From Metallyticus violacea (lineage: Eukaryota > Arthropoda > Insecta > Mantodea > Metallyticidae): a stretch of 64,000 nucleotides of DNA. The position numbers were made by a program, and so were the translations under genes. The DNA lies in contig CM060831.1 in the NCBI GenBank assembly GCA_030762175.1, positions 7,066,001 to 7,130,000 on the forward strand, written 5' to 3'. Below the pieces are notes generated by a model. That model was not told the DNA's origin and ran no database searches. It saw only the letters and a list, made by a program, of their open reading frames with translations. Positions 56,237 through 64,000 of this stretch are shown here, one piece after another (the stretch's first letter is position 1; every line of letters starts with the position of its first letter).

Positions 56237-56554
56237 ATATTATCAAAATATTTACTGCATCATGTACAAGACAGTTTCATTTCAAAACTTTCCAGTGTCA
56301 ATCATTAGTCTGCGATAAAATTACTGCCTTCAAAGATTGAATGATTTTAGAATTTTTCTAGCATGCTAAAATCAAATTCAAAGTCTGAAAGTTCTTATCA
56401 CATATTTTTTATTATTTTAATTTCAATTTTTCGTTATCATATTTTGAAAATTATTACGTAATTATTAAAACTGTTATTGTTTAACATATATGTAGTTTTA
56501 GTGTGTCAATATATGAAAACTAAATATATTTATGTATAATTAAGGTATTTATAG

Positions 56555-57060
56555 CAAAAACCGAGGACATTGGATGTTTATTTGACCGGGGGAACAAGTG
56601 GATCAGGAAGTTAGAGCTTGTAGGCGCAGCCTCGTTACTATGTTTACTTGTGAGAGATAGGATTTTGGGGAAAAGTCATATTATGCCTATTTTGGAATTC
56701 TAAAGGTAGGGCACTACACAAAGCTTGAAGAACGTATAAGACCGCCGCTATTTTTGGAAAGAGCAGTCAAAGCATAGTAATGACTGCCACTTCTGTTGGT
56801 GTGATGTGAAGGGGTACAATTCTAAAAATAATAAAAATCAAATCGTGTATGCAGTTGCTCGGTCATCTATTTTACTTGTGCCCCATGAGACTGGTGTACC
56901 GATCCCTGTGCGAGTAGAAAATCTTGAACACCTTTCATCCGAGTATGATGTAGAAGTGAGGGAAAATGTGACGAGTAACAGTGACTGCTTTTTATCAGAA
57001 TAATCTGCTACAAAATGTGGGTGATTTAACGGGAGTGAATTAAATGACTTAGAGCCCGTT
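56555..57060 (+). pseudogene. Fragment of a recurrent insect protein family of unknown function
   Basis: The plus strand reads EDIGCLFDRGNKWIRKLELV (about 56565-56625) and HFCWCDVKGYNSKNNKNQIV, YAVARSSILLVPHETGVPIP, VRVENLEHLSSEYDVEVREN, VTSNSDCFLSE, then, after a stop, FNGSELNDLE-like sequence. From memory, multi-copy insect proteins carry the same order (KGYNSKNK, IPHGPGVPIP, FNQAELNDLVRDL); their function is unknown to me and they may be mobile-element encoded. Stops separate the two halves and the usual continuation is missing, so it is a broken copy. Confidence 0.5.
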
Positions 57061-57439
57061 TTATAAAGTGTTAACTTACGTTTAGTGCATAAAATTAACA
57101 ATTAGTTACACTAAACTTGGAATTTCTGGTTGTATAAACATTAATATAAGATTATTATCCTTAATCTCAAATTAAATTTAAATCGCGAAATTTCACAGGT
57201 TAAAGCTCTAACCAGAGCTAGTAAATGTTAAATAAATCATTTCCCAGAGTACAGAAGCGTAACAATTTAATTTATAAATAAAGTGGTGAGTCATGTTTAT
57301 TTTAATTTCATGCAGGTAAAGTTTCTCCAAAGTTTAAATTTTATTTCCGCGTAATAATAGGAAAAGTTGCATTTATATGTTAGGCTAACCTTACAGGCGG
57401 TAAAATGTACGTATTCATACAAATTTCTGACTTCCGATA

Positions 57440-57770
57440 TCTCATTTGATGATGAACCGTGTTCCTCGTGCATTTCACGAGAGAAAAAATCTGTTTCTAA
57501 AACCGAATGAAAAATCAAAATTCGATTTCGATTAGCAAAAGATGTCGAAGAAGTGGAACAGATGTTGGATCCCCGATTACAGTCACAAACTAAGCGAAAT
57601 CATGCTCTGAAATCAATGTTTATGAAACTAATATCTCTAAGGTTCCATGCGACAGGAGATATATTTTGGAGATATATTCAAGCGGAGAAACTAACGGCCA
57701 GTAGAACCATCCATGAAGTTACCATAGCAATTCCAGCCCAACAACGTGGTACATCGAGTTGACCTTGTTT
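57440..57770 (+). pseudogene. PIF/Harbinger (HARBI1-like) transposase N-terminal relic
   Basis: The plus strand reads RAFHERKNLFLK, then (frameshift) FRIRLAKDVEEVEQMLDPRL, QSQTKRNHALKSMFMKLISL, RFHATGDIFWRYIQ, KLTASRTIHEVTIAI. This follows the HARBI1-type pattern FR.RLSK......L..P.L...T.RNHA....QLLI.LRF.ATG.F....GD..G.SK.T.SRI.H.VT.AI, the N-terminal region preceding the DDE nuclease. The nuclease domain itself is not present downstream. Confidence 0.7.
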
Positions 57771-57935
57771 GTCATTGGTTCAAGTTGATCGAATGTTCAC
57801 GAAACCAATATTGTAGTCATGCTGGGTGACGTTATGGCTTTCTCTCTTTGGTCAAAATTTATTTTACGGATAGTATGACAACGTTGTAAAATCTTTAGAC
57901 TGAATATATTGATTAACAAGGCAATTGTGGAAAAT

Positions 57936-57958
57936 TATATATATATATATATATATAT
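57936..57958. repeat. (AT)n microsatellite
   Basis: About eleven AT units. Confidence 0.95.
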
Positions 57959-57959
57959 G

Positions 57960-58866
57960 AAGACGAAGACTACAGCGGGTGGTACACTTCAGCAATTAGT
58001 ATACCGTAAAAGTTACTCAGAGGGTTAGCAGGGCATCGAACACAGGCGAAACTAAAACAACTGATTGCCAGTGAGGGAAAAAGTAAAGGGAAATATTTAG
58101 GCCCGGAGGGGTGCGAACCTTATGTAAAACTATGGCCGCCATCTCTCTATCTCTGAGTGTACTAGTGGGGGGAAGACGGAAGTACGGCATCTATGAGGAC
58201 TAAGGAAAAAGGTGTATCAAAAGCAGAGAGCTAAAGGCTGACAAGTTGAGTTATCGGCAGAGGAGAGCCGGTTATAACTCAGCGTCTATGGTTATTCGTT
58301 CTAAGGGTTATTACAGTAGAAATGAGTGCAATATAAAAAGCAGGACAAAATTTACACTTGAGCATATAAACAACATTCCTAGAGGCACAATTGGCGAGTG
58401 TACAGATTTTAAAATCTAATTTAAATGTCGGACTGAAGAAAGATGTACTTGGTGTTATTTTGCACTTAATCTGGCTTCGGAGATAAGAACCTGGTGTAGG
58501 TAGAGGAACCTGCGTGGGATTAAGTGTCCTGCGGAGGATGCTTTTTAAATTTTGTGAAGACCTGGAACTTAGACATGGTAATTTATGGAACAGTGTAGAA
58601 GTTGTAGGATTTTGGTTTAATGTGTTAAAACAATCCTTTAAAATTAGATCAAGAGTTTCTAAAATGGGAAATTAGTAATTTTGAAATTTAACTGATTCTT
58701 GTCTGTCTGTTTTAGGTCTTGGGGGTACGGTTTTGGTGTGAAGACAGAACTCTAGAGCGAACCGTAGATAAAGGATAGCCACGATCAACCAGTCTATTAG
58801 TTAACTTAGCGATATAATAATCTATTGGCTTGATATTGCAACACGGAGCGACAAAGAAAAAGGAAT

Positions 58867-58868
<2 letters not shown>
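57960..58868. other. Unassigned DNA
   Basis: Minus-strand AAGGTTCGCACCCCTC at about 58103-58118 is B-box-like; otherwise nothing recognised. Confidence 0.4.

Positions 58869-58906
<38 letters not shown>
58869..58906. repeat. T38 homopolymer
   Basis: Thirty-eight consecutive T. No SINE or LINE body is recognisable beside it. Confidence 0.95.
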
Positions 58907-58908
<2 letters not shown>

Positions 58909-59025
58909 GGGCAGGATGACAACTGTCAAATTGTAAACAATGCTACAGATTGGTTCGTTTGATATGAACTAACGTTAAGAATTGTTTATTAACCAACTGA
59001 ATGTCTATATTTAAAAAAAAAAGAT

Positions 59026-59047
59026 GAAGAAGAAGAAGAAGAAGAAG
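59026..59047. repeat. (GAA)n microsatellite
   Basis: About seven GAA units after an A-run. Confidence 0.95.
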
Positions 59048-59169
59048 CTTTAGGTTCTGAGCAAAGACATATTTTCTCCAACCTAGCCATGAATAAGTTG
59101 GCATTAGAGGGGACCATTCTGGACCCCATAGCTGTCCCTTTAACTTGAAGAAAAGTTTGACCTTTGTCA

Positions 59170-59194
59170 AATATATATATATATATATATATAT
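59170..59194. repeat. (AT)n microsatellite
   Basis: About twelve AT units. Confidence 0.95.
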
Positions 59195-59429
59195 TAAATA
59201 TAGTGTTTTCTTGGTCAGGGCGAAAGCTTTTAGAAGGTCCCATTGCAGATATTTTACATAAGTTTTCACAAAAAACACCTTAGGTTTAAACAGTGATTTT
59301 TTTCAATATTGTATTATATTAACTAATTGTTCAGTAGAGATAACATACGCTAAATTAAACTATCCATATAAAATTCAGAGCTGTAGTAACAATATTCTTT
59401 AGTAGGTACTTTAACTTAGCGGAGTGAAT

Positions 59430-60045
59430 GAATCTTACTCACTTCTTAAATAGAATGATGCCACAAATAAAAAGAGCGGAATTTTTGAGCTGCAAACCAC
59501 AGTGACAATAACTTTATGAGTGTCGGTCATAAAGCTCTTATTATTGTCATTAAGGAAAAGGTGCAGTAACGTTGGTCCTAGAGTTAGCCCTTCACACACA
59601 TTCAGCAGAAATAGAGACGCGCACTCCCAAAAGTCCTCAATTTGTAAGGAAGTCATCTCGTCATCCTGGAAATGCCTCCACCGCATTGAGCTCTTCATAC
59701 AAAGAAGCTGCCTATGTCAAGTAAATACGTCGTTTCAAATTCAAACCAGTTGTGTTTGTCACCAACTCACCAGAATGAGCATGCCCGTTTTAAGTGCAAA
59801 CGCAATCTCTCGTAACTTCTAAAGCTTCCGGTGATGTCTTTATGTGGTCAGCCAAAAATACGAGAAGGAAAGTCGGAATACGCTTTGACTGGTGGTGAGC
59901 TATCATAAATGATCGAGTTACAGGGTCACTCGGAACATTTTGAGAAAGGACAACAAGTAGCTGTGACAATTCAGTGCAGGTGTTCCTAGCTTTAGATTGA
60001 ATTTTAGATAGTAACATATGCAAGTCAGAGCACTCTTCAACAATG
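59430..60045 (-). pseudogene. Exon-like coding remnants of an unidentified protein
   Basis: The minus strand reads EECSDLHMLLSKIQSKARNT, CTELSQLLVVLSQNVPSDPV, TRSFMIAHHQSKRIPTFLLV, FLADHIKTSPEAL; then, one frame over, LREIAFALKTGMLIL ending at a perfect-looking donor (CTG|GTGAGT at 59777/59776). About 60 bp later, after an AG, SLYEELNAVEAF; shifted again, DDEMTSLQIEDFWECASLFL, LNVCEGLTLGPTLLHLFLND. The composition is that of a folded, helical protein and it lacks transposase or RT motifs. It is cut off at 60045 by a mariner. I cannot name it. It may be a damaged gene copy, or exons of an active gene if the apparent shifts are reading errors. Confidence 0.4.
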
Positions 60046-61345
60046 TGTGATGTCAGCACAGCTGTGTATGTGTACGCAGGTGTTGCTACGCCAGACGCTA
60101 GGATGTATCAAGCGAGAGCATTTCCGCGCTATGATTTACTATGACTTTAAAGTTGATTTAGGAAGAGAGAATGTTTTGAACATTGTATTGTGCATTTGGG
60201 GATCTTTGTCCTTACCAGTCCACCATTTATCGATTGTCTTCGGATTTAGGAGAGGAAAGGACTACCTCCAAAATGAAGACCGCGCACTACAACAACAACG
60301 GGTAAAATTGCGATGAAAGCAAATGTTGCGGTAAGATCAGCATTGTATACATTAGCATTATCCAAGAAGACTTGAATATTGCATCGGCAGCAGTGGGAAG
60401 GAATAATCCTCGAAAAAAACTTCGTGTCAAGCTGTCGTTGGATTTTCCAACCACCTCACAGATGAGAAGAGAGAAAAAAAAAAAAGGAAAAAAAGGAAAA
60501 AAAAAAGGCATTTGGGGATTGGTGTCAAAGAATGCTGGAAACATTTCATGACGGAAGATCAAAAAGCATATTTAGTATGTTAATTAGATGTCGAGAGCTG
60601 GATATACCAGTATAATCCAATTAACTAAGTCTGGGTATTTCCAGGAGAGAGCTCCCTAACAAAGACGAGGCGAGCGAGAAGTGTTTGCAAGAAGATGATC
60701 TGTTCTTTCTTCTCAGTAGTGGCCAAACTGTAACAGTTCAACTTGAAGAACGAAACCTATCCTGACAGATGGTGGTCCAGTGGTAACTATACTACCCTCA
60801 TAGACCCAAGGTCGCCAATTCCGTCCCGGCCAGAATCGAAGAAACGTAAACTCGTGGGCCCGTGTCGTACATTTAAGGCAATTAAAGAACCCAAAGCCTG
60901 AAAGAAGAAGCCTCTAAGCAAACTTTATCGATCTTTTCACGCCCTGAATTGAATGGAACGTTGAAAAGTAATTTTTTCTTAATAAATAATATGAGATGTT
61001 ACAGAATGGCCGTAAATAAATAAAATAAACTGCCAGATTGCACCACAAAATGCCTGCTCCAATTCTTCAAAACGAGAAAGAAGTGTCCTGAAATCCTGTT
61101 GCACCACGACAATTTCTCTCCTCAAATAAAAAACAGGAAAAAACCTAATTTCTTCAAGAGTCAGGAGTCAAATGTTTGCTCCATCCCACATACAGTACAA
61201 ATCTGGCCCCATGTGACTTTTCTCTACTATCAAAAAAAAAAACCGTGAGAGATTTTAATCATTTGAAGTAGCGGTGATTACATACGAACAATGGGCTCTA
61301 TCAAAAAAAAGCATAGCGTTTAGCATACAGAAAATTGTTTGAACG
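60046..61345 (+). pseudogene. Mariner M2 relic, interrupted by SINE A
   Basis: Starts in the same leader as the copy at 2880. REHFRAMIYYDFKVDLGREN (N-terminal domain), RKKLRVKLSLDFPTTSQM, MTEDQKAYLVC, VESWIYQYNPIN (first catalytic block, with VES in place of DES, so the Asp looks lost), VWVFPGESSLTKTRRARSVC, KKMICSFF, QFNLKNE. After the SINE: CQIAPQNACSNSSKRERSVL, LLHHDNFSP-like (second D, around 61105) and NLAPCDFSLLSKKK (third D kept, around 61215). An A/G-rich 35-bp stretch at about 60475-60510 sits in the linker. Many frameshifts. Confidence 0.75.
60773..61029 (+). mobile_element. SINE A copy inside the M2 mariner
   Basis: Diverged SINE A: head TGGTGGTCCAGTGGTAACTA, CTCATAGACCCAAGGTCGCC; body partly deleted; 3' module altered by an inserted TAATTTTTTCTTAATAAATA-like stretch; tail GTAAATAAATAAAATAAA. 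Flanks CTGACAGATGG and CTGCCAGATTG suggest an 11-bp target duplication with two mismatches. Confidence 0.8.
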
Positions 61346-61451
61346 AATGAATAGCAGCAGTATTTGATTTATTTACGGACACTCTTGAGAAAAATGCACT
61401 CAAAGTCTTCTTGAGAGGAAGTGAGCAACCCTCATCAAGTTGAAAGCTTTT

Positions 61452-61650
61452 TCATGCAGTTAAAATATTGTGCACCAGTTCCTTCCAGTTGTTTACATAG
61501 TGGCTATTTCGCTTAGTTTTCAGTCTTCGGTCTGCCAGCATTATATCATGGAGTTTCGTGATAATCCTTTCTGTAGGGACATTTCTTAGGCGTCCAGAGC
61601 GGTGTTCATTTTGTGTGCTTGTCCGGCGCCGTTTGAACTGAGCCAAAGAA
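61452..61650 (-). pseudogene. Mariner N-terminal scrap
   Basis: The minus strand reads AQFKRRRTSTQNEHRSGRLR, NVPTERIITKLHDIMLADRR, LKTKRNSHYV. It matches the mariner linker between the two helix-turn-helix domains (EFKRGRTST.DE.RSGRP..V.TEE.I.KIHD.VL.DRRLK). Just left of it, at 61365-61384, a short reversed SINE A tail (ATTTATTTACGGACACTCTT) is visible. Confidence 0.75.
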
Positions 61651-62000
61651 TATTTTACAGTTACAATTCTGCATTCTCCAAGTCTTTTAAATAAAAGTAA
61701 AAAAATTAATAAAAATTAAAACAGCGCGATTGAATACCGCTCGTTTTAAACAAAAATAAAATGAATTTCCTTTTAAGAGTAACTTATACAAAATCAGTTA
61801 AAACATGAATGTTATATTTTCAGCGCTGCCAACTAAAATATCGAAGTTTCAAACTGTGAAAAAAAAAAAAAAAAAATACTTGTTACTGCCCCTTCTGCAA
61901 AGGCGAACTAATTATCATCCAGCCTACGTATTTACCTAAAATTTTATATTCTCTGGGCAGACCCGGGAAATTTATTTATTTATTTATTTATGCAAAATAA

Positions 62001-62820
62001 GTAGTGATTAATGAATGGAAGAGAAGGACAGAATAAAGGAGAAGAATAGGGGAAAAAGGAAAAGACAGAAAAAAAAAAGAAAAAAGACAAAAAGACAGAA
62101 AATATAATTTTAACTGGGGGAATACAGGGAAATATAAATGAAAGGAAAAAGGGAAGGAATGACGAAATGAAGAAAAGAAAAAAGAAAGAAAATGCAAAAT
62201 TAATGTAGGATAGAAAAGAAATAAAAATGAAATGTGGGAAGGAAAAAAGTAATGGAAGTCGGGTGGGCAGGAAGGATCAAGGGAGTAATGAATTGAGGAA
62301 TTAAAAGAAAACAGTAAGAAAGAAAAATGAATAAGGGAGTGGAGAGAATAGGAAAAAGAAACTATAGAAAAAATTAACAAAGAATGAGGAAAAAGAAAAA
62401 AGGAGAAGAAAGAGTCAAGCAAGAACAGAGGGAAGGAAACAAAAATAAAAATAAAAAGGAGAAGAGAGGATAGAAAGAAAATACAGAGGAAAAGATTAAA
62501 AATATTAGAGAGAAATTTAGATAGAAAAATGAAAGCAAAAAAGGAAAAATTGAAAAGGAAAGAAATGAAGATGAGAGGGGAAAAAGAAATAAAAGGAATG
62601 AGGTAAGAAAAGAAACAAAATTAAGTTGAACTGCAAGGGGGAAAATGTGAGAGAGGGAGAAGGGTTGGGTGGGTAGGCATGAGTTAGGTATATTTGGAAT
62701 GTAGGGAAAGGAAGAAAGAAAGACAGAAAGGAATAAAAATTAAAAATGAGTGCAGTAGGAAGGAATGCATGAAAAAAAAAGAAGGAAAACAAAAGAGAAG
62801 AGAAAATTCAAGAAGGGGAA
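62001..62820 (+). repeat. Polypurine (GA-rich) tract, ~800 bp
   Basis: The plus strand is overwhelmingly A and G. In one 60-base line counted by eye (62161-62220), 51 of 60 bases are purine. Blocks such as GAAAGAAAGACAGAAAG and GGAGAAGAATAGGGGAAAAA recur without a fixed period. A (TTTA)n run precedes it (61970-61992). The long minus-strand open frames here (144 and 91 codons, mostly F, S, L, P) are by-products of composition, not genes. Confidence 0.9.
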
Positions 62821-62840
62821 AGTTGTTGCTGTTGTTGTTG

Positions 62841-63075
62841 GTTTTTTTCTTCTTTTTTTTTTAACGGACGCTCTTTAACGTCTCAATTTATCACCTTCCC
62901 CATTCATCTCAGAGCGTGAAACGGCCGATAAATTTTGTTCAGAGGCCTGTTGTTTTACATGCCGTAAAGCTATGACTTCCCTTCCGAAAAAGCCATACTT
63001 AGGATTTTTTAAAAGAACCTGGAACCTGGTATGAATTGAACGCGCGATCTTCGGTCTACGAGGCAAGTATGTGAA
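62841..63075 (-). mobile_element. SINE A copy, diverged
   Basis: T-rich tail, reversed 3' module (GGACGCTCTTTAACGTCTCA), GAAACGGCCGATAAATTTTG, CAGAGGCCTGTTG, CTTCCCTTCCGAAAAAGCCA, and head remains (GCGCGATCTTCGGTCTACGA, GGCAAGTATG). Internal deletions of ~50 bp. It closes the polypurine tract on its right. Confidence 0.85.
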
Positions 63076-64000
63076 AGAAGAGAAAAATTGAAATGATTTA
63101 TCCTTCTCTGCTTTTATTTTAAAATTAGGGGTACGAACCTAACGTGTACATTTGTATACAAAGTGAAAACCACTTTAATCTGTGTTTTATGCATTAATTA
63201 TTAAGAAAAATGGCAATAAACTCATTGACGTTCTAATTTTGATATTTTATTTTTAAAATAGCTTTGAGAAAACTGACACAAATAAAACATGTTGGTTCTT
63301 AGGTTAAAGGCAACTCTGCCTATGATACAGCGCACGCAGTTCAAAGGTAATCCCACTGTTAAACAATTCACACATCCTGTTTCTGATCCCTGCGCAGCAG
63401 GATATGATTCACTGCCTCTGCCCTAGACGAGGCAGAGGAGCTAAACAATGGGAAATGGACACAGCGCTTAGGCCCTTGTTCGCTGCGAGCTGAGGCAAGA
63501 ACTGGCCTCTGGAGGTCACAGCGAATCCGATGCAGAAGTTGGGAGCGTCTGGACAAATTTTTCCTTTTAGGACTTCCTTTCCCTTCCCATCTCTTTCTTA
63601 TTCTGTGAAACTTAAAGAAACTGCGTGGGTTCTCAAGGGATACCTAAGCTCCAAGACAAAATGTAATCCTGACTTTGCAAAACGTGTTTCAAACTCATTC
63701 ATATGGAAATTACATACAAAACTTGTATTGTTTGCACGATCCTTTGGTATAACGACTTTGAATGCGTATCTCTTTTACCCAGCTTAGTGTTTTAAAGGAG
63801 CCATATTGTGAAAAAATGTAACAACTCTAGCATGTGTTGATGACATATCAAATTGCATGTCGTGTCTGATTTTCAGCTACATCAATATAGCGTAAACATC
63901 CAAATTCCGGGACATACACATACGTTATCTCCACGCCGAGTTCTGATGGGCGGGGCATGCGGATGATTGCGCTGTAAATGCCATACGAGAGTTCAACCAT
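63076..64000. other. Unassigned DNA to the window end
   Basis: No recognised gene. A short hairpin CCTCTGCC...GGCAGAGG lies at 63415-63438. An 85-codon plus-strand frame at 63530 has no known motif. Confidence 0.45.

Noticed and set aside
61988..62792. Open frames of 144 and 91 codons on the minus strand
   Set aside because: They are almost entirely Phe, Ser, Leu and Pro, produced by the polypurine composition of the opposite strand.
63415..63438. Hairpin CCTCTGCC/GGCAGAGG as a microRNA precursor
   Set aside because: The 8-bp stem is too short and there is no extended pairing beyond it.

Overview
This window looks like non-genic or intronic DNA from a large, AT-rich insect genome, crowded with transposon remnants. 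The case for an insect rests on mariner/Tc1-type transposase remnants of at least ten kinds, two abundant tRNA-headed SINE families with target-site duplications, several non-LTR retrotransposon 3' ends, and PIF/Harbinger and Mutator-like relics. A cockroach, termite or other polyneopteran fits best, but that is inference. There are no rRNA genes, no intact tRNA genes and no CRISPR array, and no transposase reads open from end to end.

Layout. 1-10.4 kb: a LINE reverse-transcriptase tail, several mariner relics (two lie head to head at 1.9-2.9 kb), a roughly 310-bp Tc1-like MITE and a tRNA-like fold-back. 11-16 kb: SINE A copies, a LINE C-terminus, a short array of roughly 140-170-bp repeats and a mariner-like element split by a SINE. 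18-25.6 kb: SINE A and SINE B copies and two 3' ends of one LINE family; one of these carries a SINE B with a 13-bp duplication. 28-32.7 kb: a mariner relic with an unrelated middle, a Mutator-like relic, an internally deleted Tc1/mariner-like element and more LINE pieces. 33.3-34.7 kb: one LINE family in a palindromic cluster. 35-48.3 kb: mariners, a Tc1 body apparently joined to a mariner tail, and more SINEs. 48.6-49.5 kb: a second array of the same repeat seen at 12 kb. 51-51.9 kb: a decayed LINE reverse transcriptase.

The best candidate host-gene sequence is one 94-codon open exon on the minus strand (52460-52741). It ends at a splice-donor-like site, and a GC- and CpG-rich segment lies upstream at 53.28-53.46 kb. 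If this is a real first coding exon, the gene continues toward lower coordinates, and much of the transposon-filled left part of the window would be its intron. A second exon-like but frame-damaged minus-strand region at 59.43-60.04 kb encodes a protein I cannot identify. From 62.0 to 62.8 kb there is a roughly 800-bp polypurine tract.

Family names used here (M1-M5, SINE A/B/C, satellite S) are local labels. M1 has termini containing GTCCATAAGTTTCCG. M2 is the family at 2.1 and 60.0 kb. M4 has termini containing GCTGTTCAATAAA. M5 has termini containing GTGTTCTAAAAGTTCTCGG. SINE A has a tRNA-Glu-like head and ends in a GACGCTGATGACCT...TAAATAAA module. SINE B has a GGTGGCCGAGGTCGTTAAGG head and ends in ACGGGCGTTAAAC.
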